Positions 16,877-25,703 are shown, numbered from the stretch's first letter. The stretch is 43,255 bases of DNA from Oleispira sp. (GCA_016765295.1 JAESQF010000042.1:5908-49162), one strand, 5' to 3'. A program made the numbers and translations. Notes: generated by a model from the sequence alone, not told the origin.

Positions 16877-19800
16877 TCATCGATTTCAAAACTACATTTG
16901 ACCAATCCATACTGAATACTAGCCAAGGCTTCTGGTCTAACAGAAAAGTGTTTTTCAATAATCAGATATCTACTAATTTTATTTCCGAAGAAATGCAAAA
17001 TACGCCTCTATCTGTTTTTTATTGGGAGATGCTTTACGATTTAGAAAAACCACTATACACATTGTTGAATACTTGGATTCACAACAAAAAAAATACATAT
17101 AAAGTTTTTGCTAATAAACTGGTTCATGAGCTGATTACGTCATTTGAAATTGATATTATTCCTGTAAGTTATGAGGGTGAAAGTGGAAGGCAGTTCAATA
17201 GAATTGCAAGCTTCATTGAAAGCAAGGTAGATGAACTTGGATCGAAAGATGCTTGTGCTAAATGGCTATCACTGGAAGTGTCTAGGTGCTTTAGAGATAA
17301 CCCCTACTCCAAAGCAAAGAAAAAAATCTATGGAGTTTACACTAACGCACTTAATGGGCCTGTATACAATCTAATCAAATCCGTCGATGACGGAACAAAT
17401 ACGAATGAGCAAGTTATCTCTTTCATGTCTAAAATTCTGGTAGAAAATCGAATTCTTTATTCGAATAAAATATTTAAGACAGATGTAAGTCAAGAGAAGT
17501 TTGACGCAGTAAAAGAGGTTCAAAGTTTCGGATTCGATATTCCAACCCCTGTGAATGGCAAGAGTAGTGAGAAGCTATTCACAAATGAATGCATGCGAGG
17601 GGTTGCATCTTTCCTTGGTTATCTTGTAGAAACTAAAAGGATGGTTCCATTCCCTAAACTGGTTATGCACTTGGTTCTACCTAACATGCAATCGAGGATT
17701 TCAGATCCTTTAAGATACCTTTCATCACAGACACACGTGAACTCTATTCGAGTTATTTGGTCTATTAGCAACCTAGAAACTGCTGAAGATATACCTGAAA
17801 ATATAGATGAAATGTTTACGCAGTGGTTTGATGTATATAAGCACAGCAATACTCAGGGTATTGGAAGACTTTTAGAAAAACATAGTGCTGTCAATAAAGA
17901 TCTTCCCGCACACCCATTTATCAAGAAAGCACGTGATACAAAGCACAGTAAGGGACGTGTCAAGCTCTATTCATTAGCTTGGATTCAGCAGCAACCGGAT
18001 GACATAGTTAGCCCTATTTGGAAGCAATTTTTCGTCAGGATGCAGCGTGATCAAATGAGTACTAGTAGCAAATTCACATTGGCTGTTAGGTGTATGTTTA
18101 ATTGGGCAATAATGAAGCGTGGCTTTGCAACTCCTAACGACATTACCGCTCTAGACCTTCTCAATATCCATAGTCCGAATAGTAAAGAAACTTTGTTTCA
18201 TTATATTGATGACATGAAATCTAAGTCCCCAAATACATTTTGGTCAACTATTAAATCTTGTTTTGAGCGAGCTTACAACTCCGAGATTTTGCTTCCAGAA
18301 TATAAGTGTATTTTGACAGGGACGAACCCGTTTTCAGCTTTTGATGAAGGGCCATTTAAGTCTACTAAAAACTCTGTAACAGTCAGATCAAGAATCCCTA
18401 ATAACATCCACGAAGCCATGCTACAGACCTTGCTATCACCAGATGATGAGGGTAACCCGACATTTAGCTTTGTGAAAGATGTAATGAAGTATGATTGGTT
18501 TGATGCTTACAGTGAGGAAACTGGGAGAGTTGAATCTGTATGGTGTCCATCTAGGGCGCATGCATTAGCTCTACTGATGATCCTTCCAGTTAGAGTTAAG
18601 CAGGCACGCTGGCTTGATCAGGGCTTGTTGAATGATAATATTTGGAATGTCGAGGCTCAACAAACCGAACAGAATACTCATGATCTTAGTTCTTGGAAGT
18701 ATCAAAACGGCAATAAGCATTTAGAACAATATGGCTGTGATAGTAGTGTTATTCAAAGTCAACAAGATCCTTTTACGGGTGAAGAGCAGTTATCCATATA
18801 CGTGAATACGAATAAAACTCAAATGTGGTCTCCGGATGCAATTACTGGGTACCCCATTCATTGGCCGCATAATTCTGATAAGAAAGAACTTCTAAGTGGC
18901 ATGTCTTCAAATGTATCTATTAGGTTAGACCTCCCCTACAAGCTAATACAAGACCAGATGCGTTTTCTCAATAAATACGACCCTAATCCAATACCTATAA
19001 CATTTGAGGATGATGGTATTGATAGTCGCAGCCTTACCCTGAAATATCGTTCTCTCTATCCGTATTTTACACCAATATTTAGAGATCTTCATTACTCACA
19101 GTTCAGGGATGATGGTACTAAAATCAATCTAGCAGTTTCTCGTTCGAAGATCATGACGTTGTTTAACAGCCTTGCGTATCACACAGAAAAGCGTTTAAGG
19201 GCACAAGGGCATGACGCCACTTTAACTAGAAAAGTAGCCAATAAAAAATCTACGGAAGCTTATAAAGGGTACAAAACAAGATGGGATCTCCATTCTTTGA
19301 GAGTCTTCGGGGTTTCCTACCTAATGGAGCTAGGGGTTTCGTGGCCGGTTGTGCAAATGATTGTCGGGCATGCAGCTCCTGCAATGACGCTACATTACAA
19401 TAAGCCTACTCCTGAATTTATTAGAGATGTGCTTAGGAATTCCTTTAAAGAGAGCGATGCGGTAAGCGGCTTTTATAGTTTCGCACAACAACATGATACC
19501 TCTGTACTAAAATTTGTTCACTTAAATAAGAACGCAAGCGGTGGGATTTCTCAACCGAATGGGTTGTTTGATGATATGACCTTATTTGTTGAGAAGCCTG
19601 GGGGCATATGTCCAGTGGGTGGTGATATGTGTGACGAAGGCGCGGTCAACAATGACAAACTTGCGGGTCATGGCAAGGCGGGTGCTTATGCTCCTGTTTC
19701 CGGGGGCTGTGGTAATTGCCGTTTCTTTTGTAGTACACCTGCTCATTTGTTATCACATCAGGCTGTTATTAACGAGATATTTATCAAAGTACGCTCCATT

Positions 19801-20511
19801 GGCAAGAAGCAAAAACTATTGGCCGAAAAAATCAAAGATCTCTCTTGGGAAGAGTCTAGTCGTGAAAATCAACTGGAAATTCAAAATCAACGCGATCTGC
19901 TAGCAGAGTTAGAAAGCCATTTAGAACCAGCTATCAGAGAATGGTCGAATAGAACGATACTCTTTCAGAAAACACTTGAACAGCTTGATGAGTTCATTGA
20001 ATTCTCCAAAGACAAATCCTCCGGGAGAAAGGGGTTGATTTTGATTTCATCATCAACAAAAGAGGAGTTATTACCTGAACTCAGTTTTAAGCTTGAGCAA
20101 GTAGGTGAATTTGAACTGGTTCGCCAAACATTGCTAGCATCTCACCTCTCAGGCGGAATTGAGAAATGTGAGGAACTTACAAAATTACAGATACGTGATT
20201 TTATGGATCGGATAATGGTGCATGATAATCCATCGCACTTACTTCTTAGAATCCCAGATGAGCGGACTAGAGATAAAGTGGCCTTCCTTATGTCTGAAGC
20301 AATGAATGCAGTAGTTGGAACGGAATCGATTCAAAAATCCTTGGATAATAATACAGGCCTCACTTCTGAAAATACTATTTCTGCATCCAAGAAAAAGAGC
20401 TTAGATGATTGGATAAGTGGTGTATTTATGAATGCGCTTAAGCAAGGTAAATCGGCAACTATAGTGACATTATTACCTTCGAATCTATTTCTTGAAAGCA
20501 CTGGTGAGTAA
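16864..20511 (+). CDS. gmtZ: Gamma-mobile-trio integrase GmtZ (large tyrosine recombinase)
   Basis: A 1215-residue protein with an embedded tyrosine recombinase domain. Catalytic residues are R577 (LPVRVKQARWL), H810 and R813 (LHSLRVFGV), H836 (VGHAAPAM) and Y845 (MTLHYNKP). The gap of about 230 residues between the first Arg and the HxxR box is far longer than in ordinary integrases. A Cys-rich segment follows (C916, then C949, C952 and C956 in GCGNCRFFC, with nearby His), suggesting zinc binding. A charged, coiled-coil-like tail of about 250 residues completes it. The start is a TTG at 16864 overlapping the gmtY stop by 13 bases; no Shine-Dalgarno is visible, so coupling is likely and the exact start is uncertain. 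Confidence 0.83.
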   Translation: MEYLIIDFKTTFDQSILNTSQGFWSNRKVFFNNQISTNFISEEMQNTPLSVFYWEMLYDLEKPLYTLLNTWIHNKKNTYKVFANKLVHELITSFEIDIIPVSYEGESGRQFNRIASFIESKVDELGSKDACAKWLSLEVSRCFRDNPYSKAKKKIYGVYTNALNGPVYNLIKSVDDGTNTNEQVISFMSKILVENRILYSNKIFKTDVSQEKFDAVKEVQSFGFDIPTPVNGKSSEKLFTNECMRGVASFLGYLVETKRMVPFPKLVMHLVLPNMQSRISDPLRYLSSQTHVNSIRVIWSISNLETAEDIPENIDEMFTQWFDVYKHSNTQGIGRLLEKHSAVNKDLPAHPFIKKARDTKHSKGRVKLYSLAWIQQQPDDIVSPIWKQFFVRMQRDQMSTSSKFTLAVRCMFNWAIMKRGFATPNDITALDLLNIHSPNSKETLFHYIDDMKSKSPNTFWSTIKSCFERAYNSEILLPEYKCILTGTNPFSAFDEGPFKSTKNSVTVRSRIPNNIHEAMLQTLLSPDDEGNPTFSFVKDVMKYDWFDAYSEETGRVESVWCPSRAHALALLMILPVRVKQARWLDQGLLNDNIWNVEAQQTEQNTHDLSSWKYQNGNKHLEQYGCDSSVIQSQQDPFTGEEQLSIYVNTNKTQMWSPDAITGYPIHWPHNSDKKELLSGMSSNVSIRLDLPYKLIQDQMRFLNKYDPNPIPITFEDDGIDSRSLTLKYRSLYPYFTPIFRDLHYSQFRDDGTKINLAVSRSKIMTLFNSLAYHTEKRLRAQGHDATLTRKVANKKSTEAYKGYKTRWDLHSLRVFGVSYLMELGVSWPVVQMIVGHAAPAMTLHYNKPTPEFIRDVLRNSFKESDAVSGFYSFAQQHDTSVLKFVHLNKNASGGISQPNGLFDDMTLFVEKPGGICPVGGDMCDEGAVNNDKLAGHGKAGAYAPVSGGCGNCRFFCSTPAHLLSHQAVINEIFIKVRSIGKKQKLLAEKIKDLSWEESSRENQLEIQNQRDLLAELESHLEPAIREWSNRTILFQKTLEQLDEFIEFSKDKSSGRKGLILISSSTKEELLPELSFKLEQVGEFELVRQTLLASHLSGGIEKCEELTKLQIRDFMDRIMVHDNPSHLLLRIPDERTRDKVAFLMSEAMNAVVGTESIQKSLDNNTGLTSENTISASKKKSLDDWISGVFMNALKQGKSATIVTLLPSNLFLESTGE

Positions 20512-20512
20512 T

Positions 20513-21214
20513 ATGGAAAAAACTACAGACGTTTATGATGAACTTTTTGAAAAAGCTGGTTCTAAAGCTAAGACATCACTTCTTCATATCAAAAAGGCAT
20601 GCGATCTAATAGAAACTACCCGTGGAATTATGAATATTAAGCGGGTAGGTGATCTAGCTACAGAGCAATATGGTGGCCCTAAGCAACAATCTATTAGAAA
20701 TAGTAATTCACTGAAAAGATATATTCTATGTCGTATTGATGAGTACCAAAATAAATCTTCTGGAAATTTTAAAAAGTATTCAGTCACAAAACCTGAATCG
20801 AAATACCCGGTATCAGATTTGGATGCTAGAACAAAGCTTTTTATTGATAATCTAGTTGCTAGGGGTGAAATGATAGAGGCGAGATACAATGATCTTAAAA
20901 AGTGGCAGGAAAATTTTACTAAAGAGCACCCTGTAGACTTATCTGAGGCTATTTCATCAGGTCCAAGTCAATTGGGCGATCTTTCTGTCAAATACGATAT
21001 GGAAACACAAATCCTCCCTGAGGAAGTTATTGTAGCAATACGAACACTACTTGATCTGCCAAATCACTTATTTGATATAATTGTTGAGGAGAAAGGAGAG
21101 AAGCGAGCTTTGATTCTTAAAAAACCAAGTGGTGATCATGTTTTGTTGGCTCCCAACAGCTACAAAACACTCACTGATATGATTAATCAAAAAAACTTTA
21201 ATATCCAAAGCTAA
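20513..21214 (+). CDS. gmtX: Gamma-mobile-trio protein GmtX
   Basis: This is the third member of the recombinase trio, about 233 residues from the ATG at 20513. That ATG comes one base after the gmtZ stop and has GGTGAG four bases upstream; a TTG at 20492 is the less likely start. No tyrosine recombinase residues are present. The protein is highly charged with helical segments (KTSLLHIKKACDLIETTRGI) and has QYGGPKQQSIRNS near residue 50, which resembles a DNA-binding helix region. The C-terminal part (LFDIIVEEKGEKRALILKKP) looks like a small beta domain. Its role in GMT transfer is not known to me. Identification rests on gene order, size and lack of catalytic motifs. Confidence 0.75.
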   Translation: MEKTTDVYDELFEKAGSKAKTSLLHIKKACDLIETTRGIMNIKRVGDLATEQYGGPKQQSIRNSNSLKRYILCRIDEYQNKSSGNFKKYSVTKPESKYPVSDLDARTKLFIDNLVARGEMIEARYNDLKKWQENFTKEHPVDLSEAISSGPSQLGDLSVKYDMETQILPEEVIVAIRTLLDLPNHLFDIIVEEKGEKRALILKKPSGDHVLLAPNSYKTLTDMINQKNFNIQS

Positions 21215-21637
21215 AAAGTATAGTGGCTTAGTAATTCTCCTCTTCTTTAATATAAATACGCTTATAGGAAAATCTCCTGTAAAGCACATATCTAGAAGCA
21301 GTAAAAAAACAAATTTAACAAATAAAAAAGCAAACATCATTCTGTCTAAAGCTTCGCATAAATCACCTTAGCGTCAGCTAGGCTTTCCTAGTATGCTGAA
21401 AGCCTTTAGCGCTCGTAAAATTAAGGTTTGACAATTTGGGAGGAAAATCGTCAACCAATCCAAATTAGTACCTCTCGATATTAAAAAGCGCGATGGCAGT
21501 ATTTGAGTACTGCCAAGACAGGACAATCTTTGAAATCGTAGTGACTACTAAAATCGGGTAAAGGTTGTATTTGTTGTTTATATGTGGTCTCCATATATTT
21601 CGATCATTCTCTAGAGTGATTTTCTGAGCCAGTACCC
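21215..21637. other. Non-coding gap after the recombinase trio with two hairpins
   Basis: No gene is credible in these 423 bases. Two hairpins stand out. AGGCTTTC/GAAAGCCT at 21380-21405 has a ten-base loop and extends outward through GCTA-like pairing. GGCAGTA/TACTGCC at 21495-21514 has a six-base loop. Neither has a T-run, so they are not clear terminators. They may belong to a small RNA, a recombination site or the end of the gmt transcript. Confidence 0.4.
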
Positions 21638-21874
21638 TCAGGTGTTAGCGCCAGTCGGTAGGATTTTATTAAATAATACCCCTACGTCCACTTTTAACGC
21701 AGTAGAAAAGTACAAAACTTCCCCATCAGAAATTTTACGTGTTCTCGACTCAATCTTAGCCAGAGTCCCACGACTTATATCCCAGCCAAGCAGGTTACAT
21801 CTCGCGACGAGTTCTTTTTGCGAGAGATTCATACTTTTTCTAATCTCTCGAATGTTGGGGCCTATCAGGTTCAT
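21638..21874 (-). CDS. XRE-family HTH transcriptional regulator
   Basis: A 78-residue protein that is almost entirely a Cro/CI-type helix-turn-helix domain: IREIRKSMNLSQKELVARCNL followed by SRGTLAKIESRTRKISDGEV. The LSQKELV...SRGTLAKIE pattern is the recognition unit. It is transcribed away from the HTH/helicase pair, and two matching palindromes occupy the shared control region. It is therefore likely an autorepressor that also controls the divergent genes. No toxin partner is adjacent on its own strand, so an antitoxin role is less likely. Confidence 0.88.
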   Translation of the reverse strand: MNLIGPNIREIRKSMNLSQKELVARCNLLGWDISRGTLAKIESRTRKISDGEVLYFSTALKVDVGVLFNKILPTGANT

Positions 21875-21881
21875 TATATTT

Positions 21882-21897
21882 GCTCCGTTATCGGAGC
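21882..21897. promoter_or_regulatory. Palindromic operator 1 of the XRE/helicase control region
   Basis: GCTCCGTTATCGGAGC is a perfect GCTCCG/CGGAGC inverted repeat with a four-base centre. It lies eight bases upstream of the XRE start codon. A near-identical copy is 46 bp away, so the two form a paired operator typical of Cro/CI-like dimers. Confidence 0.75.
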
Positions 21898-21927
21898 TTG
21901 ATTCTTAACCATTACTTGTGCGAAAAT

Positions 21928-21943
21928 GCTCCGTATTCGGAGC
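21928..21943. promoter_or_regulatory. Palindromic operator 2 of the XRE/helicase control region
   Basis: GCTCCGTATTCGGAGC repeats operator 1 with changes only in the central bases. It lies 54 bases upstream of the ATG of the winged-helix/coiled-coil gene. Two identical half-site sets between divergent genes indicate dual control by one regulator, probably the adjacent XRE protein. Confidence 0.75.
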
Positions 21944-21996
21944 ACTAATGGAAGAGTCTCAATAAAACTCTCATTTTGCCCATACAGAGCCTAATA

Positions 21997-22572
21997 ATGA
22001 AAAAAACTTTAAAGCTAGACCCAATTTTACGAGTGATACTTGTAGATCAAGCTATTCAACAGTTTACGGTTACAGAGCTAAGAGATCTGTACACGAATTC
22101 ATATCAGCGCTCTACGGGAAAAGAGATCGATTCAGGCGAGGCCAGGAAGTGGTTATATAGACGTATTTATAAAATGGCGTCGGCAGGCTACTTAGACAAA
22201 ATACACTCAGAAAAGGGCACACTTATTGGGTATAAACTTTCGAAGCAGTTCTACTCTGTAAAAATTAAGGATGCAAGCTACTGTCACTTAGATTCCCTGA
22301 ATGAAGTAAAAAAAATGACTTCAAATACAGAAAATAAAACACAAAATATTCTCAAGTCTTTGGAGGATAAAGCTAAGCAGTATCAAGTCGATTTAGATTC
22401 CTGTATCAGCGAAGCCGAAGAATATAAGCTTCTATATGAATCATACCCTTCTTTAAAACTTCAGCTAGAGACGCAGTACGAGCTGTCTAAAAATAAGAGT
22501 TCAAAGTTGCTAGGGCAGCTTACTGCGACCAAAAAAATTCTCTCTCAATTATCAATGAATCTTGCTAAATAA
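21997..22572 (+). CDS. Winged-helix/coiled-coil protein coupled to a helicase
   Basis: About 191 residues from the ATG at 21997 (an upstream TTG at 21976 is less likely). The N-terminal 75 residues look like a winged-helix fold: VDQAIQQFTVTELRDLY, then DSGEARKWLYRRIYKMASAGYLDK and a KGTLIGYKLS wing. The rest is a predicted coiled coil rich in Lys, Glu, Leu and Ser. The stop overlaps the helicase start (TAATG), so the two products are made together and may form a complex. A DNA-binding or loading subunit for the helicase is plausible. The family is not recognised. Confidence 0.7.
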   Translation: MKKTLKLDPILRVILVDQAIQQFTVTELRDLYTNSYQRSTGKEIDSGEARKWLYRRIYKMASAGYLDKIHSEKGTLIGYKLSKQFYSVKIKDASYCHLDSLNEVKKMTSNTENKTQNILKSLEDKAKQYQVDLDSCISEAEEYKLLYESYPSLKLQLETQYELSKNKSSKLLGQLTATKKILSQLSMNLAK

Positions 22573-23951
22573 TGAAGCTACGCAACTGGCAACAAGAGTG
22601 TATAACTCAAGCATTAAAGCATTTCGAATCAAACTCTCACTTTTTTTGCCAAGCAACTCCAGGTGCAGGTAAAACTACGATGGCAACGGAGCTTGCGGCT
22701 GAGTTATATAAGGGTGAAAAAGTAGATTTTGTTTTATGCTTCTCACCTTCAGTCTCAGTATCTAATGGCTTTCATGCGGCTTTAAGTAAACGCTTTGACA
22801 GGCGCTTCGATGGCAAGGTTGGTGCTATTGGTGGAACATACACTTATCAAAGCATGGCGTATTTGAATGATGAATTTTGGGAGATATTTGATCATCATAA
22901 GGTATTGGTTATTTTTGATGAGATACACCACTGCTCTGGAAGGACCGAGGAAGATTCAAACTCCTGGGGTGAGAAAATTCTTCAGCATGTTAAAAATAAA
23001 GCCACCTACACCTTGGCACTGAGTGGTACACCGTGGCGGTCAGATAATACCGCGATAGTATTATCAAAAGAAACACCGCCGATAGAGTGTGATTATCAGT
23101 ACAGTCTGCTTAATGCGGTACAAGATAACGTCTGTAGAAAGCCAAAGGTAGTGCTTATAGATAATGAAAAACTGATTTTAAATACTAATAAAATCAAGTC
23201 AAAGCAATTCACAAGTATCGGTAATTTACTTGATGAACCGAATATTAAGTACAGCTTAATTCTAAATGACCCTAAAGCTATTTTGCATTTATTGAAAATG
23301 GGATGTGAAAAACTAGAGGCTATTCGTAAAGAAAATAGAAATGCTGGAGGACTAATTGTTGCGTCATCTATCTTGCATGCCGAAACGATTTTAAAAGTTC
23401 TTACTCAAGAACTAGGCCAGTCTGCTGTATTAGTCTCGTATAAAATTCCTAATGCGCATCAAGTCATTGATAGCTTTAGAGAGTCCGGCATCGAATGGAT
23501 CGTGAGCGTTGGTATGATCAGTGAAGGTACCGATATTCCAAGGTTACAGGTTTGTTGCCATCTAAGTAATATTAAAACAGAGCTTTATTTTAGACAGGTA
23601 TTAGGCCGAATATTAAGAGTAAATGATGCTCCAAATCAGAAGGCATGGCTGTATACGTTCGCCGAGCATAAACTTATGGAGTACGCGAGACAGATAGAGA
23701 AGGATATTCCAGACTCATACTTACTGATTAATAGTATATGCAAGAATGAGGGGAAAAAGATTGGCAATAATAACCCGCTCACCTACGCACTCTTAAACAA
23801 TGGATTGCTTAACGAGATACCTAGTATTAGTTTCGATCAGGGTGTTGAAACTAATTCGACTAAAAATAATGATTCAGAGTTTATAGAAATTGATCTTCTT
23901 GGGAGTTATAGAGAAGAAATAATTTCAATTTTTGAATCCCCTTTTTATTAG
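22572..23951 (+). CDS. Superfamily 2 DEAD/DEAH-type helicase
   Basis: A 459-residue SF2 helicase core of the type III restriction/RecG-like kind. Motif I is ATPGAGKTT (28-36), motif II DEIHH (116-120), motif III SGTPWR (151-156), and motif VI RQVLGRILRV (341-350), with GMISEGTDIP just before it as motif V. There is no nuclease, HKD or methylase domain, and the C-terminal 90 residues are without recognised motifs. It is translationally coupled to the winged-helix/coiled-coil gene and shares its operator pair. The location in a GMT island favours an anti-phage or plasmid-control function, but the substrate is unknown. Confidence is high for helicase, low for role. Confidence 0.88.
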   Translation: MKLRNWQQECITQALKHFESNSHFFCQATPGAGKTTMATELAAELYKGEKVDFVLCFSPSVSVSNGFHAALSKRFDRRFDGKVGAIGGTYTYQSMAYLNDEFWEIFDHHKVLVIFDEIHHCSGRTEEDSNSWGEKILQHVKNKATYTLALSGTPWRSDNTAIVLSKETPPIECDYQYSLLNAVQDNVCRKPKVVLIDNEKLILNTNKIKSKQFTSIGNLLDEPNIKYSLILNDPKAILHLLKMGCEKLEAIRKENRNAGGLIVASSILHAETILKVLTQELGQSAVLVSYKIPNAHQVIDSFRESGIEWIVSVGMISEGTDIPRLQVCCHLSNIKTELYFRQVLGRILRVNDAPNQKAWLYTFAEHKLMEYARQIEKDIPDSYLLINSICKNEGKKIGNNNPLTYALLNNGLLNEIPSISFDQGVETNSTKNNDSEFIEIDLLGSYREEIISIFESPFY

Positions 23952-23982
23952 CAATTTTTAATATAATCAAACGGTTATTTTC

Positions 23983-24180
23983 ATGATGGACCAACAGTTG
24001 AAAGAACATATTTTAGGTATAATTTTTTTTAGTACTATGTCTATTGCAGTTAGCTTTATAGTTTTTATACTGCCTGTATTTCTCATTACAGGCTGGGAAG
24101 GCGTTCAATCCCACATTGGGGCATGTATCATTGCTTCATCGATTGCTAGCCTTGGTTGGTTTCATCAATTAGTGCAGTAG
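23983..24180 (+). CDS. Small two-helix membrane protein
   Basis: A 65-residue protein with two hydrophobic stretches, IIFFSTMSIAVSFIVFILPV and HIGACIIASSIASLGWF, separated by a short polar loop. The start may be the first or second Met. It lies 31 bases after the helicase gene and 39 before the HAD nucleotidase, on the same strand. The family is not recognised. It could be a membrane accessory of either neighbouring module, but no motif supports a function. Confidence 0.55.
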   Translation: MMDQQLKEHILGIIFFSTMSIAVSFIVFILPVFLITGWEGVQSHIGACIIASSIASLGWFHQLVQ

Positions 24181-24219
24181 CTAATAAATCAATGCTTTCT
24201 AGAGGGGGTAGCTATAATA

Positions 24220-24684
24220 ATGCCAAATAAGAAGATTGTGCATGTAGATATGGATCATACATTATGTGACTTTTCTACTTCATATTCGAAATACAAAAAA
24301 AATTATCCTGAGGTCGAATATCCTCATAGCGTACCAGGGTTTTTTAGTGGGCTCGCACCTATGCTAAATGCCATAGAGGTATACCAGTGGCTGGATAATC
24401 AAGATAATGTTGATTTGTATATCCTTACAGCTCCTTCCGTTCGCAATCCTAGCTCTTATACGGAGAAGAGACTTTGGGTAGAAAAATATCTGGGTATTGA
24501 TGCTGCCTATAAATTAATTATTAACCCCAATAAAGGATTAACTTTAGGTCACTACCTCATTGATGACTACATTGAGGGTAAGGGCCAAGAGAATTTTGAA
24601 GGACAAATACTTCAGTTTGGGTCAAGTGAATATCCAGACTGGAAATCGATACGCAAATACTTTGAACTCGAATTAAATGATTGA
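24220..24684 (+). CDS. HAD-superfamily 5'(3')-deoxyribonucleotidase-like protein
   Basis: A 154-residue phosphatase of the NT5C-like HAD type. The nucleophile motif is HVDMDHTLCDF, giving D10 and D12. Motif II is LTAPSV (about 70) and the motif III/IV region includes Lys in NPNKGLTLG and LIDDYIEG with acidic metal ligands. Enzymes of this kind dephosphorylate nucleoside or deoxynucleoside monophosphates. Its last eight bases overlap the Sir2 gene start, so both are co-translated. In phage defence, nucleotide depletion is a known strategy; a link here is inference. A housekeeping salvage role is also possible. Confidence 0.82.
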   Translation: MPNKKIVHVDMDHTLCDFSTSYSKYKKNYPEVEYPHSVPGFFSGLAPMLNAIEVYQWLDNQDNVDLYILTAPSVRNPSSYTEKRLWVEKYLGIDAAYKLIINPNKGLTLGHYLIDDYIEGKGQENFEGQILQFGSSEYPDWKSIRKYFELELND

Positions 24685-25561
24685 TAGTACTCCTGCCGTC
24701 AGCCTCTATACCTTCTCTGATGCAGCCAGGTTAATTCAACAGGCGGATGTGCTTCTTATTTGTGCGGGCGCAGGAATTGGCGTTGACTCAGGATTGCCAG
24801 ATTTTCGAGGTGATCATGGTTTTTGGAAAGCTTATCCTGCGCTGGAGCACGAAGGGCTAACATTTTTTGATCTCGCAAACCCTCAAGGCTTTGACAAAAA
24901 TGCTCCTAGAGTCTGGGGATTTTACGGTCATAGGTATCAGCTCTATAAGCAAACAATACCTCATAAAGGCTTTCAAATATTAAAGAAGTGGTGCTCATTA
25001 AAGAGCCATCCAAGCTTCATTTTCACTTCTAATGTAGATGGCCAATTTCAGAAGGCGGGGTTTAATGAGGCGCAGATTCTTGAGTGTCATGGTTCAATCA
25101 ACCACCTTCAGTGTACTGGAGAGTCAGGTCGCTTATGTAAAGGGATATGGCCTGCTGCCAATGATTCAAACTTGCAGTCCTTAATAATCAATACTGAAAG
25201 CTTAACAGCGCAATCTTCCTTGCCTAAATGCCCGCATTGTCATGGTTTGGCACGTCCTAATATTCTAATGTTTGATGATTACAATTGGCAGCCTGAACGC
25301 ACCGAAGCCCAAGAAAAAAGATTTCAGTGCTGGAAGAATAGTCTTAACATTTTAAAGCAAAAACTCTTGGTGATAGAGGTAGGTGCAGGAACTGAAATTC
25401 CTTCGGTACGGTACTTAGCCGAATCAATGAGTACAGATATTATTCGCATCAACCTTTGGGAGAGTAATGGTGCTGATAGCGTAGTGTTGATCCCTGCGAG
25501 AGGCATCGAAGCCTTGTTTGAAATTGATAAACTAATCGATAAAACCACTACAGAGCAGTAA
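24677..25561 (+). CDS. Sir2-family NAD-dependent deacylase
   Basis: A 294-residue sirtuin. The NAD-binding motif GAGIGVDSGLPDFRG is at residues 31-45, TSNVDGQF at 117-124 and the catalytic His in CHGS at 138. Four zinc ligands are present: C146 and C154, then C185 and C188 (CPHC). The intact zinc module and HGS motif point to a deacetylase or ADP-ribosyl-related enzyme, not the zinc-less SIR2 NADase effectors of Thoeris or DSR systems. It overlaps the HAD nucleotidase by eight bases. The pair may process NAD-derived or nucleotide products together. The substrate is unknown. Confidence 0.88.
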   Translation: MIDSTPAVSLYTFSDAARLIQQADVLLICAGAGIGVDSGLPDFRGDHGFWKAYPALEHEGLTFFDLANPQGFDKNAPRVWGFYGHRYQLYKQTIPHKGFQILKKWCSLKSHPSFIFTSNVDGQFQKAGFNEAQILECHGSINHLQCTGESGRLCKGIWPAANDSNLQSLIINTESLTAQSSLPKCPHCHGLARPNILMFDDYNWQPERTEAQEKRFQCWKNSLNILKQKLLVIEVGAGTEIPSVRYLAESMSTDIIRINLWESNGADSVVLIPARGIEALFEIDKLIDKTTTEQ

Positions 25562-25703
25562 GCCATATTACGTTAGATGCATTTCTTTTAGTTGGCGTAA
25601 CGCTTTTTGATTTAGTTTCATTATTAACTGAAGACTCTTTATTTTTAACTAAACTTAATAATGGGAGTTGCCGCTCTAAATTACCTTTTTAGTAAGAATA
25701 GTC

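Noticed and set aside
15425..21214. The trio as a RIT (recombinase in trio) element
   Set aside because: RIT elements have three catalytic tyrosine recombinases; the third protein here has no catalytic residues, and the second is far too long.
21460..21480. AATTAGTACCTC as a second copy of the palindrome cluster at the island edge
   Set aside because: Only about eight bases match and the palindromic arms are absent.
22572..23951. Helicase gene as HamB of Hachiman
   Set aside because: Too short, and the partner does not look like the HamA nuclease; no nuclease is visible.
24677..25561. Sir2 protein as a Thoeris or DSR-type NADase effector
   Set aside because: It has the four zinc cysteines and catalytic motif of a deacylase, and no SLOG, TIR or HerA partner lies nearby.
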